NCBI RefSeq assembly: GCF_900089755.1
Contig: NZ_FLOC01000002.1
Location: forward strand, 284,635 to 348,634
Direction: 5' to 3'
From: Marinomonas aquimarina
Lineage (GTDB): Bacteria; Pseudomonadota; Gammaproteobacteria; Pseudomonadales; Marinomonadaceae
Length of the DNA: 64,000 nucleotides
The translations under genes were made by a program, and so were the position numbers. This document shows, piece by piece, positions 46,328 to 55,046 of the stretch; the stretch's first letter is position 1, and every line of letters begins with the position of its first letter. The notes below the pieces were generated by a model. That model saw only the letters and a list, made by a program, of their open reading frames with translations. It was not told the DNA's origin and did no database searches.

Positions 46328-47923
46328 ATGTCACATTACAAAAACGATATCGACGCAACTGCTACCCTAATCGCTCAACATGGCACACCGTGGGTAGCCA
46401 TTAACCCTGAATACACTGCCCGTATGCGAGCTCAGAACCGCTTCAAAACCGGCTTAGACATTGCCCGTTACACCGCGAAAATTATGCGTGCTGACATGGA
46501 ACGCTATGACCGTGACCCAAGCCAATACACCCAATCTTTAGGTTGCTGGCACGGTTTTATTGGTCAACAAAAAATGATCTCGATTAAAAAGCACTTTAAC
46601 TCAACCGATCGTCGCTACTTATACCTGTCTGGCTGGATGATCGCTGCGCTGCGCTCAGAATTTGGTCCACTGCCAGACCAATCCATGCATGAAAAAACCT
46701 CTGTACCGGCATTGATCGAGGAGCTGTACAGCTTCTTGCGCCAAGCCGATGCCCGAGAAATGGGTGGTTTATTCCGCGAGATGGATAACGCTCGTGAGGC
46801 GAGCGATGAAGTCAAAGCGGCCTCATTACAGAAGCAGATTGAAGAGTACCAAACCCATATCGTGCCAATCATTGCTGACATTGATGCGGGCTTTGGTAAT
46901 GAAGAAGCGACCTACCTCTTAGCGAAAAAAATGATCGAAGCGGGCGCTTGCTGTATTCAGATTGAGAACCAAGTATCGGATGAAAAGCAATGTGGGCACC
47001 AAGACGGTAAAGTGACCGTGCCGCACGAGGACTTTCTCGCCAAAATCCGCGCCGTGCGCTACGCCTTCCTAGAGTTGGGAGTTGATGATGGTGTGATTGT
47101 GGCCCGTACCGATTCGTTGGGAGCAGGCTTAACCAAACAAATCGCCGTATCCACTGCTCCAGGGGATTTAGGCGCGCAGTACAATGCTTTCTTAGATGTG
47201 GAAGAAATCGATATCAACAACGCCAATGAGAGCGATGTATTAATGGTTCGTGATGGCAAACTGGTACGTCCAAAACGCCTCGCGAGCAATCTGTTCCAAT
47301 TCCGTAAAGGCTCAGGCGAAGACCGCGTGGTGCTGGACTGTATTACTTCACTGCAAAACGGCGCAGATCTACTGTGGATCGAAACCGAGAAGCCCCATGT
47401 TGGTCAGATCAAAGGTATGGTGGATCGTATTCGTGAAGCCGTGCCCAATGCCAAGCTGGTGTACAACAACTCACCGTCTTTCAACTGGACGTTGAGCTTC
47501 CGTCAGCAGGTGTTCGATGCTTGGCAAGAGCAGGGCCATGATGTATCAGCTTACGACCGCGCTCAATTGATGAGTGTTGACTATGACAACAGTGATTTGG
47601 CGCAAGAGGCGGATAACCGCATCCGTAACTTCCAAGCGGATGCCGCCCGCGAGGCCGGTATCTTCCACCATTTGATTACTTTGCCGACCTACCACACCGC
47701 CGCCTTGTCGACGGACAACCTAGCCAAAGAGTACTTCGGTGCCGAAGGCATGTTGGGTTACGTGAAGAAGGTACAACGAGAAGAGATCCGCCAGCAGATT
47801 GCCTGTGTCAAACACCAAAACATGGCCGGTTCAGATATGGGTGACGATCACAAAGAGTACTTCTCAGGCGATGCCGCACTGAAAGCCTCTGGCAAGGATA
47901 ACACCATGAACCAGTTTGCTTAA
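46328..47923 (+). CDS. aceA: Isocitrate lyase
   Basis: Isocitrate lyase splits isocitrate into succinate and glyoxylate, the first step of the glyoxylate bypass; malate synthase G is the divergent neighbour. The ATG at 46328 has aagagga ahead; the ATG at 46310 has none. At 531 residues it belongs to the longer Pseudomonas-type group rather than the 434-residue E. coli form. The active-site loop reads DEKQCGHQDGKV (the KKCGH motif of the family, with K-Q-C-G-H), and YNNSPSFNWT is also present. A terminator follows. The N-terminal signature of the long group (LIAQHGTPWVAINPEYTARM) is clear. Confidence 0.96.
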   Translation: MSHYKNDIDATATLIAQHGTPWVAINPEYTARMRAQNRFKTGLDIARYTAKIMRADMERYDRDPSQYTQSLGCWHGFIGQQKMISIKKHFNSTDRRYLYLSGWMIAALRSEFGPLPDQSMHEKTSVPALIEELYSFLRQADAREMGGLFREMDNAREASDEVKAASLQKQIEEYQTHIVPIIADIDAGFGNEEATYLLAKKMIEAGACCIQIENQVSDEKQCGHQDGKVTVPHEDFLAKIRAVRYAFLELGVDDGVIVARTDSLGAGLTKQIAVSTAPGDLGAQYNAFLDVEEIDINNANESDVLMVRDGKLVRPKRLASNLFQFRKGSGEDRVVLDCITSLQNGADLLWIETEKPHVGQIKGMVDRIREAVPNAKLVYNNSPSFNWTLSFRQQVFDAWQEQGHDVSAYDRAQLMSVDYDNSDLAQEADNRIRNFQADAAREAGIFHHLITLPTYHTAALSTDNLAKEYFGAEGMLGYVKKVQREEIRQQIACVKHQNMAGSDMGDDHKEYFSGDAALKASGKDNTMNQFA

Positions 47924-47979
47924 CCCACCGTTACGCGGTAGATCAACACTCCACAAGAGTGATCTATTCCCCCCGCGTT

Positions 47980-48003
47980 GGGCCGCTTATGCGGCCCTTT
48001 TTT
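47980..48003 (+). terminator. Rho-independent terminator of aceA
   Basis: A seven-bp GC stem (gggccgc/gcggccc) with loop ttat is followed by six T. Confidence 0.92.
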
Positions 48004-48154
48004 GACACTCTCATTTGACCCTTTAGTAATCCACATTACACTGAACGTTAGTACTGTCATAGATTGTTCATTATTTATGCGACAGAATGGTCGCGGGAAC
48101 TAATTAAGATAATAAACAACCAAGTGATTAAAGAAGATGATGGGGTAAACAAAA

Positions 48155-48700
48155 ATGAGCGATATCTACGTTTTTTTTTTCAAGCAGAAGACGGCATACG
48201 AGATGACCTTGGAACCTTTCTGTGACAAAGTTTTATTAATCGTTAACGTCGCATCAAAATGTGGCTTAACGCCCCAGTATGAAGGACTTGAATCCTTATA
48301 CGAACACACCAGAGATCTTGGGTTTGAAATCCTAGGTTTCCCAGCAAATGACTTTGCAGGCCAAGAACCTGGCACTGATGCAGAAATCAAAGCCTTCTGT
48401 AGCGAAAACTATAACGTCAGTTTTCCTATGTTCAGCAAAATTGTGGTGACTGGAGAGAACAAGCACCCGCTTTATAAGTTCTTGATCGAAGAGGCCCCCA
48501 TTGCGGTCAACCGTGCTGAAATGGAGGAAAAACTCAAAGGCTACAATATCGAGCCGACAGCAGAGCCTGAGGTTGTTTGGAATTTTGAAAAATTTGTCAT
48601 TAGCCGCTCTGGCCAAGTACTAGGACGCTTTGCGCCCAACACACCACTAGACGATGTGAATCTAGTGAGCACCATTCGTGTGGCTTTAGCAAACGGCTAA
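48155..48700 (+). CDS. Glutathione peroxidase; N-terminal codons overwritten by adapter sequence
   Basis: A BtuE-type thiol peroxidase that reduces peroxides. The catalytic residues are intact: C36 (ASKCGLTPQY), Q70 (DFAGQEPG), W142-N143 (VVWNFEKF), and the rest is typical for 181 residues. Residues 6-17 read VFFFKQKTAYEM, which has no counterpart in the family and is exactly the translation of ten T plus the Illumina P7 sequence at 48171-48204. MSDIY before and TLEPF after fit the family, and the distance to the catalytic Cys is about normal, so the adapter seems to have replaced roughly 34 bases of true sequence in frame. Treat the N terminus as unknown. A terminator lies just beyond the stop. 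Confidence 0.9.
   Translation: MSDIYVFFFKQKTAYEMTLEPFCDKVLLIVNVASKCGLTPQYEGLESLYEHTRDLGFEILGFPANDFAGQEPGTDAEIKAFCSENYNVSFPMFSKIVVTGENKHPLYKFLIEEAPIAVNRAEMEEKLKGYNIEPTAEPEVVWNFEKFVISRSGQVLGRFAPNTPLDDVNLVSTIRVALANG
48171..48204 (+). other. Illumina flow-cell T10 spacer plus P7 adapter sequence (assembly artefact)
   Basis: Ten T (48171-48180) are followed by the full 24-base P7 oligonucleotide (48181-48204, starting caagcagaagacgg and ending tacgagat), with no mismatch. The ten-T spacer is the one used on flow-cell grafted primers. This is not bacterial sequence. Confidence 0.97.
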
Positions 48701-48717
48701 CCCCCCCCTAATCGATT

Positions 48718-48764
48718 GGCCAAGGTAACAGTGACTATCCGCTGTCACCTTGGCCTGCTTTTTT
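48718..48764 (+). terminator. Rho-independent terminator of the peroxidase gene
   Basis: A 14-bp stem with one mismatch (arms 48718-48731 and 48742-48755) is followed by tgctttttt. Confidence 0.88.
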
Positions 48765-48848
48765 AAGCGGAACGGAGAGCAAAAGTAAGTGCTCACTGCT
48801 GACATTAGTCATATCTATGCCCCCCTAGGGAAAGATTATGACAAGCCG

Positions 48849-49232
48849 CTAGCCGTACAAAGCTTCTGCTGCATAGCGTAACTGCAATATTGAGCGTTGC
48901 TGCTTAGTCAGTCCTTTAACGACCAATGCGTAGGAATGATCGACCATTCGAGATAGCTCACCAAAGGGCAATGAGCCATCTAGATACACACTGTTCCAGT
49001 GCTTCTTATTCATATGATAGCCAGGCTGCACCGCGCTAAAAATACTGCGGAGCTCTAAGGCATGGTCAGGATCACATTTCAAATTCACACGTGTCATCCC
49101 TTTTACTTCGCTCACCAAAGCGAACATCTTGCCGCACACCTTATAGACCAAAGCATCGGGGCCAAATGGGTATTCAGCAACCGCTTCTGGCTTGGCGGCG
49201 ATGTAGTCAATCAATTCCTGTTTGCCACTCAT
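48849..49232 (-). CDS. MmcQ/YjbR family DNA-binding-like protein
   Basis: A 127-residue protein of the MmcQ/YjbR group: YIAAKPEAVAEYPFGPDALVYKVCGKMFAL, RVNLKCDPDHALELR, GYHMNKKHWNSVYLDGSLP and DHSYALVVKGLTKQQR are all characteristic. The fold has a cyclin-like/winged-helix look, and no reaction is known. The start abuts the stop of the GNAT gene with no gap, so the two are co-transcribed. The function is undefined, but the family is common in environmental bacteria. Confidence 0.88.
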   Translation of the reverse strand: MSGKQELIDYIAAKPEAVAEYPFGPDALVYKVCGKMFALVSEVKGMTRVNLKCDPDHALELRSIFSAVQPGYHMNKKHWNSVYLDGSLPFGELSRMVDHSYALVVKGLTKQQRSILQLRYAAEALYG

Positions 49233-49718
49233 CTAGCCTCCCAATTTGCGCATCAGCGCAGCCCCCTCACCATAGCTCGCCGAGACTGTGCGTTCAGCCA
49301 GTTTAAAACCAAAACGCTGCCAAAATGGCACGCTACCCTGTACAGAGACCAAGCGCCATTCATGCCAACCCAGTCGCTGACTACGATCCAGTAAATGCTG
49401 CACCAACTGGGGTCCGACACCTTGCCCCTGATACACTGGCGAAACCGCTAAATCGTGCAGAAACACATACTCTTCAGCAACCCCTTCAGGCAGCGCTTCC
49501 CCTAAATCAGGCAAGCGCTCCCCTGCCCAAGTATGGGCCAAAAGATAGCCTGCGATAGACTCAGGCTTCACTTCATCATAAAAGACAAAGCAGAGCTCGG
49601 GAGAGCGCTGCCATTTGCCCTGCATCACCGCTAACGGCTCTGGCGCCACATCATGGTATACCTGTGATTGGATCACCATAATTTGCGGCCAGTCTTGCTC
49701 AGATATCGTTCTAATCAT
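49233..49718 (-). CDS. GNAT family N-acetyltransferase
   Basis: A 161-residue acetyl-CoA dependent N-acetyltransferase. Motif A (LHDLAVSPVYQGQGVGPQLVQHLL, with the Q-x-x-G-x-G loop that binds the CoA pyrophosphate) lies around residues 95-120. Motif B, RLVSVQGSVPFWQRFGFKLAE, follows. The N-terminal MIRTISEQDWPQIMVIQSQVY is the usual start. The substrate (small molecule, antibiotic or protein) cannot be told. It is the first of two genes, followed directly by the YjbR-like gene. Confidence 0.9.
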   Translation of the reverse strand: MIRTISEQDWPQIMVIQSQVYHDVAPEPLAVMQGKWQRSPELCFVFYDEVKPESIAGYLLAHTWAGERLPDLGEALPEGVAEEYVFLHDLAVSPVYQGQGVGPQLVQHLLDRSQRLGWHEWRLVSVQGSVPFWQRFGFKLAERTVSASYGEGAALMRKLGG

Positions 49719-49948
49719 ACTCCTCGCCTTACGATCAATTGCTGTGCCCTAGTCCATCACATACTGACACGATAGTAGGCGCACAGGTAGAAGAGTCGCA
49801 TAAGAAATGCCCCTCTTCTAAGCCAGGAACTATATTAGAAAAGCGAGAAACATAGAGTTAGATCAATATATTTAATTGATTAGAAGCAATACACTCAGTG
49901 AGATTGTAAGTTTTTACACATTCTTCACAGGTAAGGGGCAAGCTGTCT

Positions 49949-51556
49949 ATGCATCAGTACATATCCGTTCGTTGGAAAATTTTATTGCCGATGGCTGGCA
50001 TCCTGATTTTCATCATTGCCGCACTCAACCTCTATTCCTCCTATCAGCAAAAACACCAACTACTGGATTTAACAGAACACCAGTTATTGGACATCGCTAA
50101 TGGCTATATGGACAGCATGAATGCGCTGATGTTTACCGGCGCCATGGCCAGTCGTGAAATGCTACGTGATAAAATCTCACAACGAGAAGGCATTGCTGGC
50201 GTCCGTATGCTTCGTGGCGATGCGGTCAGCAGCATTTATGGCCCAGGTTTTGAACACGAACAGCCGCAAGACGATTTAGATCGACGCGCCTTAGCCGGTG
50301 AAACCATTATTGACGTGGCCAATGTCAACGGGGAACGTCATATCACCCTATTACTGCCTTTTGAAGCCTCTAGCGACCGTCATGGCACCAACTGTTTAAC
50401 CTGTCACCCAGTTGCCGAAGGCACCATTTTAGGCGCAGCACGTATCACCTATTCCATGGCGCAGCGTGACCAAGATATTGAAAGCGCGATCATTAAAAAC
50501 TCCACCATCAATTTTATCGCCATCGCTCTGGGGTTAATGGTGATTTACTTCATTATGTTGAAAGTGCTGATTCAGCCTTTGAATCGCCTGAAAGACACCA
50601 TGGCCGTGATTGGCGAAAATGCCGACCTTCGCCCACGTATTCAATTAGGTGCCCATGACGAGTTCCGTAAAGTCGGGGAAGCAACAAACAATATGCTGGA
50701 TCGCTTCCAGCCAACCATCCACAGCCTCACCCAGACAATGGACAACTTAAGTTCCTCTGCGGATCAGCTGGCGTCGGTCACCAGAGAGACCAGTGAAGGC
50801 GTTGATAAGCAGAAAAACGAAAGCGAGCTTTTAGCACAATCGATCCAAGAGCTGTCTAACGCCGCAGAAGAAGTGGCGCAAAATGCCGCCAACGCTGAAG
50901 TCGCAGCCAGTGACACCAAACACCTTGCCGATGATGGTAAAAACATGGTGCTGCATGTGGCGCAAACCAACTCAGAGCTGGCTCAAAAAGTGGAGTCAGC
51001 TACAGATGTGGTGAAAAAACTTGCCGAAGGCGCTCAAGGCATTGGTCGCGTATCACAAGAAATCAGCGACATCGCAGAGCAAACGAACCTGTTGGCGCTT
51101 AATGCCGCCATTGAAGCAGCCCGCGCAGGGGAGCAAGGACGGGGCTTTGCCGTGGTTGCAGATGAGGTACGCAGCTTAGCGAACCGCACACAGCTGTCGA
51201 CTGAAGAAATTCGCAATATCATCGAAAGCCTATCCACTATTTCGAAACAAGCGGTTAATGCGATGGAAAGCAGTAAAGCGCAGGCTAACAACAGTGTCGA
51301 AGACGCGAGCAAAGCCGCCGACGCGTTAGAAGACATCGCCCAAAGTGTCGATCAGATCCGTGAAATGAACACCATGATTGCGGCAGCCGCCTCGGAACAA
51401 AGTGCCGTGGTAAATGAGATCAACAACAACATTCACGCCATCAGTGCCATCTCTGAACAAACTGGCGCAGGGTCCCATAAAACCCTGATTCAAAGTGAAG
51501 AGATTGCCAAGATTTCACAATCTCTGGACCAAACCATTAATCAATTTAAGTCTTAA
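49949..51556 (+). CDS. Methyl-accepting chemotaxis protein with periplasmic c-type heme motif
   Basis: A 535-residue chemoreceptor with a first membrane helix (about 10-29), a periplasmic domain of about 150 residues, a second helix (about 187-206), HAMP and the signalling domain ([20 protein letters not shown]). The periplasmic domain contains CLTCH at residues 149-153, the CxxCH sequence that binds heme c covalently, set in [26 protein letters not shown]. Heme-c chemoreceptors are known in Geobacter, where they sense redox potential, oxygen or CO. The distal ligand is not certain. A weak aagggg precedes the ATG. It is transcribed alone, divergent from the GNAT pair. Confidence 0.93.
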   Translation: MHQYISVRWKILLPMAGILIFIIAALNLYSSYQQKHQLLDLTEHQLLDIANGYMDSMNALMFTGAMASREMLRDKISQREGIAGVRMLRGDAVSSIYGPGFEHEQPQDDLDRRALAGETIIDVANVNGERHITLLLPFEASSDRHGTNCLTCHPVAEGTILGAARITYSMAQRDQDIESAIIKNSTINFIAIALGLMVIYFIMLKVLIQPLNRLKDTMAVIGENADLRPRIQLGAHDEFRKVGEATNNMLDRFQPTIHSLTQTMDNLSSSADQLASVTRETSEGVDKQKNESELLAQSIQELSNAAEEVAQNAANAEVAASDTKHLADDGKNMVLHVAQTNSELAQKVESATDVVKKLAEGAQGIGRVSQEISDIAEQTNLLALNAAIEAARAGEQGRGFAVVADEVRSLANRTQLSTEEIRNIIESLSTISKQAVNAMESSKAQANNSVEDASKAADALEDIAQSVDQIREMNTMIAAAASEQSAVVNEINNNIHAISAISEQTGAGSHKTLIQSEEIAKISQSLDQTINQFKS

Positions 51557-51567
51557 CGCACATCACA

Positions 51568-52200
51568 TCAGGCTGCCACATCGCTTCGGCGGTGTGTGCA
51601 GCATTGATTGACCGACAACACCCACAGCCCCCCTACTAGCCAGCCTGCCATCACATCGGTTGGCCAATGCACGCCTAGCATGATGCGACTCACGCCCACC
51701 AGCAGAGAACTCAGTACAGCAAATACAATCAATGTTCGACGCGCCCCGATGTGTTGCCATGGTCGCGACATCACCAGAGCTGCGGTCAAAAAACATACCA
51801 TCGACATGGTGGCATGACCCGAAGGAAAACTTGGGGTATAGACTTCGATCAAATGTGGGACCAGCTCAGGCCGTGGCCGAGCAAAAATGTATTTAGCCCC
51901 CATGCTTAGGCCTACCCCACCCAGAGACAAGAGCAAAACCTCTAAGCCATCCCGAACACGGCGGCGCATAATCAACACTAACGCTAGGACAGCCATGGCA
52001 AACAACAACACCCAATTACTGCCAAGCGCAGTAATATCCCGTGTCACCACAGCCAGCCATACCGGGCCACGTAACATTAACGAGGCCTCCCGAAACCACA
52101 ATAAAACCGCTCGATCAAAAACACTGACTGGGGCTAAAGCAAGCCAAGTTAGCCCCGTCAGCGCTAGCACTGACATTAAGTAAGCAATACGGATTCTCAA
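51568..52200 (-). CDS. PAP2 family membrane phosphatase
   Basis: A 210-residue integral membrane phosphatase with about six helices and the full PAP2 catalytic set: KYIFARPRP (KxxxxxxRP), PSFPSGHATM (PSGH) and SRIMLGVHWPTDVMAGW (SRxxxxxHxxxD). Members dephosphorylate lipids such as undecaprenyl pyrophosphate, phosphatidic acid or phosphatidylglycerophosphate. Which one applies here is not clear. It is convergent with the heme chemoreceptor with an 11-base gap and divergent from the MFS gene. Confidence 0.9.
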   Translation of the reverse strand: MRIRIAYLMSVLALTGLTWLALAPVSVFDRAVLLWFREASLMLRGPVWLAVVTRDITALGSNWVLLFAMAVLALVLIMRRRVRDGLEVLLLSLGGVGLSMGAKYIFARPRPELVPHLIEVYTPSFPSGHATMSMVCFLTAALVMSRPWQHIGARRTLIVFAVLSSLLVGVSRIMLGVHWPTDVMAGWLVGGLWVLSVNQCCTHRRSDVAA

Positions 52201-52346
52201 AATACCTCCCTTTCGCGGACCGATCTTTTTGTAATAATAAGCAACTATACCCGCCGCAGTTAAAACTGGCGGCGTTTACACCGAGTTTCCACCTTCTCTC
52301 GACGCGTTATCACACGCGTCGATTTCGTTCTATCAAGGGATTTGTC

Positions 52347-53504
52347 ATGCAAGCATACCAATGGGGCGTGTTCGCTCTAGCGTTAGGTGCCTTCGGAATC
52401 GGCACCACCGAGTTTTTTCCTATGGGCTTATTGCCTACCATTGCCGAGGGCGTCCAAGTCTCTATCCCCAGTGCCGGCTTGTTAATCAGCGCTTATGCGG
52501 TCGGTGTTATGTTTGGCGCGCCACTGGTGACCTTGTACCTGACACGCTTTAGCCACAAGGCCTCCTTGATTGCCTTGATGGCTGTGTTCTTCGCTGGCAA
52601 CCTGCTGTCAGCCATTGCCGTGGATTACACTACCTTACTAATTTCCCGAGTGGTCACCAGTATGTCGCACGGGGCGTTCTTTGGTATTGGCGCACTGGTG
52701 GCAATGAAACTTGCCCCTGTTGGCAAACAAGGCTCAGCCGTCGCCTCAATGTTCTTAGGCCTAACCATTGCCAATATCATTGGGGTACCAATAGCCACTT
52801 GGCTGGGACAGGCAATTCATTGGCGCATCGCGTTTGCTGCCACGTCGGCGCTCGGCTTGGTGGCCATGATTGGTTTGTTGCGCACCTTGCCAAGCATGGA
52901 GAAACCCAACCGACCGAATGTCAGACAAGAGCTGCAAGCGATTCTGCAACCGGCAGCGCTGCGGACCTTTTTAACCACGGTATTATGTGCCGGCTCAATG
53001 TTTACCCTCTATACCTATGTCACGCCGATTCTACAAACCCTCGCGGCGGTGGCAGACGCACACATTGCTTACCTGCTGATGATCGCAGGCATTGGCTTTA
53101 CCATTGGTAATTTTGTCAGCGGTAAGTTAGCGGACCGATCACCGGACTTATCGCTGACCGTGTCGTTGCTAGGACAGGTCTCTATTCTGTCCGCATTTAG
53201 CTTTGTAAGCGTCAATCTTGTCAGCGCAGCCATCACGATTTTCCTATGGGGTGTGGTGAACTTTATGATTGGGCCGCCACTGCAGATGAAGGTCATGACC
53301 ATTGCCGACAAAGCACCTGGCTTAGCCTCATCTATCAATATCGGCGCGTTTAATCTCGGCAATGCTCTAGGGGCAGCATTGGGTGGTGCGGTGATCACGG
53401 TTGGCTTAGGCTACGAGTGGATCCCTGCGTCGGCAGCGATCTTATCCCTTGCAGCGTTAATGTTATTGGCCATCAACCGCAAGCTGGTTGCTCAAAGCGT
53501 CTAG
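52347..53504 (+). CDS. MFS transporter, DHA1 family (YdhP/AraJ-like)
   Basis: A 385-residue major facilitator with 12 helices and close resemblance to E. coli YdhP: ALGAFGIGTTEFFPMGLLPTIAEGVQVSIPSAGLLISAYAVGVM-type start (first two helices), SHGAFFGIGALVA and APGLASSINIGAFNLGNALGAALGGAV near the end. Such proteins export small compounds such as arabinose, purine analogues or drugs. A ribosome site (aaggg) precedes the ATG. The next gene starts 24 bases later, so the two may be co-transcribed. Confidence 0.88.
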   Translation: MQAYQWGVFALALGAFGIGTTEFFPMGLLPTIAEGVQVSIPSAGLLISAYAVGVMFGAPLVTLYLTRFSHKASLIALMAVFFAGNLLSAIAVDYTTLLISRVVTSMSHGAFFGIGALVAMKLAPVGKQGSAVASMFLGLTIANIIGVPIATWLGQAIHWRIAFAATSALGLVAMIGLLRTLPSMEKPNRPNVRQELQAILQPAALRTFLTTVLCAGSMFTLYTYVTPILQTLAAVADAHIAYLLMIAGIGFTIGNFVSGKLADRSPDLSLTVSLLGQVSILSAFSFVSVNLVSAAITIFLWGVVNFMIGPPLQMKVMTIADKAPGLASSINIGAFNLGNALGAALGGAVITVGLGYEWIPASAAILSLAALMLLAINRKLVAQSV

Positions 53505-53528
53505 TCTGTCTTTAAAGGAAGGTTAACC

Positions 53529-54473
53529 ATGGAACAGCTTGTCTCTATGATGCTCGATGCGGGCAAGTCTGGTTTAGACATGGCACTGTATATCTTGCTG
53601 CCCATTATGGTCATCATGTTAGCCTTTATGAAGCTGCTCGATGCCAAAGGCGTGCTTACTTGGCTGTGTAACAAGGTGGCGCCCATTTCACATTTGTTTG
53701 GCATCCCTGGATTGGGCGTCTTTGCGGCCTTAAAGCTGACCTTTGTCAGCTTTGCCGCGCCCATGGCCTCGTTGTCTATTATGGACAGCAAGCGCTTGAA
53801 TAAGCGCCATATTGCCGCGACGCTGGCGCTGATCTTTACCATGTCTCAAGGCAATGCTACCTTCCCGATGCTCGCCCTCGGCCTCAACCTTCCTGTGCTA
53901 CTGCTCAGCTCGCTTATTGGCGGGCTGTTATCTGCTGCGTTTACCTATTATCTGATGAGCAAAAACTTGCCCACAGATGAGTTTAAAGACGAAGCAGACA
54001 ACCTCCCCCAGGCCGTCGACAAGCAAGCCAAGACGGTAATGCAAATCTTGTCTGAAGGTGGCATGGAAGGCATGAAGATCGCACTCAACATGATTCCGAT
54101 GCTGATTCTGGCGTTATTTCTCGTCAATGTGCTTGAAGCGCTGCATGTGATTGACCTACTCACGATGCTATTAGGCCCTGCTTTGGCCTTGATTCATCTA
54201 CCAGAAACCGCAGTATTGCCATTGGTGACCAAGTACGTCGCAGGGGGCACCGCTTACATGGGCATTATGTTTGACCTAGTGCAGCAGGGGGTCATCAGTG
54301 CACGTGAAATGAATATGATGGCTGGTTTCGCCACCAACCCCTTTGATGTGGCTGGCGTTGCCTTGTTTGCCGCCACCGGCCAACGCATCGCGTCAGTGGT
54401 GCGCTACGCCTGCTATGGCTGCCTCGTCGGCATTATGGTGCGCGGTGTGATTCACGTACTCGTGTTCTATTAG
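53529..54473 (+). CDS. Nucleoside-recognition (gate) domain membrane protein
   Basis: A 314-residue integral membrane protein with about eight helices and gate-domain features (PF07670 type): LFGIPGLGVFAALKLTFVSFAAPMASLS, KRHIAATLALIFTMSQGNATFPML and YVAGGTAYMGIMFDLVQQGVIS. Related proteins take part in nucleoside or ion transport, and in spore maturation in firmicutes; in gammaproteobacteria they are uncharacterised. A central cytoplasmic loop is acidic (TDEFKDEADNLPQAVDKQAK). aaaggaaggtt precedes the ATG, which follows the MFS gene by 24 bases. A transport role is likely; the substrate is unknown. Confidence 0.78.
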   Translation: MEQLVSMMLDAGKSGLDMALYILLPIMVIMLAFMKLLDAKGVLTWLCNKVAPISHLFGIPGLGVFAALKLTFVSFAAPMASLSIMDSKRLNKRHIAATLALIFTMSQGNATFPMLALGLNLPVLLLSSLIGGLLSAAFTYYLMSKNLPTDEFKDEADNLPQAVDKQAKTVMQILSEGGMEGMKIALNMIPMLILALFLVNVLEALHVIDLLTMLLGPALALIHLPETAVLPLVTKYVAGGTAYMGIMFDLVQQGVISAREMNMMAGFATNPFDVAGVALFAATGQRIASVVRYACYGCLVGIMVRGVIHVLVFY

Positions 54474-54554
54474 CCGCTAATAACCGCTCCCTCCTCGTTA
54501 AGACCGTTTGTGCATACTTGATAAATATTGAGAAAGCCAAGTCCATGCGATTGA

Positions 54555-54593
54555 TTAGCCTGCTAGGCTTTTCTAAGATACCTAGCAGGCTAA
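54555..54593. promoter_or_regulatory. Operator-like inverted repeat before marR-type gene
   Basis: Two 13-base arms (ttagcctgctagg at 54555-54567 and cctagcaggctaa at 54581-54593) are perfectly complementary. Each arm is itself near-palindromic around tagcctgcta, as in MarR-family operators. The element ends 16 bases before the repressor ATG. Confidence 0.65.
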
Positions 54594-54609
54594 CTAATTG
54601 AGAGATAAC

Positions 54610-55044
54610 ATGGATCAGAATATCGGCTGGAATCTAGCGCGCGCCGCCAATAATTGGCGTCATGTGGTCGACCGCCACATGTCAGACATTGGTTTTACCC
54701 AATCTAAGTGGATCGCCATGATGCATTTAAACCGTTTAGGGCAAGGCTGTACGCAAAGCGATCTGGCAAGCAATATTGGCATCGAGCAACCTTCTCTTAT
54801 AAGAACACTCAATCAGCTTGAAGCATCCGGTTTCATCGAGCGACGCGAATCACCGAATGACGCACGCTGTAAAACCTTATGGTTCACTGAAGAAGGACAA
54901 CAACAACTCAATGTCATGCAAAGCATAGCGGAACAAGGACGCTCGGAATTGCTATGCGGCCTATCACCAGAACAACGTGCCCTCCTTGATGAGGCGCTAC
55001 TCACCATCATTGCAAACGCTCAACAATTGAGTGTCAAAGAGTAA
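54610..55044 (+). CDS. MarR family transcriptional regulator (SlyA-like)
   Basis: A 144-residue winged-helix repressor. The ATG at 54610 has agaga upstream; an earlier TTG at 54598 is less likely. The helix-turn-helix reads GCTQSDLASNIGIEQPSLIRTLNQLEASGFIERRESPNDARCKTLWF-type (about 45-90), typical of SlyA/MarR with the basic wing RRESPNDARCK. It is the first gene of a three-gene efflux operon and has a large inverted repeat just ahead, so it probably represses itself and the transporters and is released by an aromatic or lipophilic ligand. Confidence 0.9.
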   Translation: MDQNIGWNLARAANNWRHVVDRHMSDIGFTQSKWIAMMHLNRLGQGCTQSDLASNIGIEQPSLIRTLNQLEASGFIERRESPNDARCKTLWFTEEGQQQLNVMQSIAEQGRSELLCGLSPEQRALLDEALLTIIANAQQLSVKE

Positions 55045-55046
55045 CT

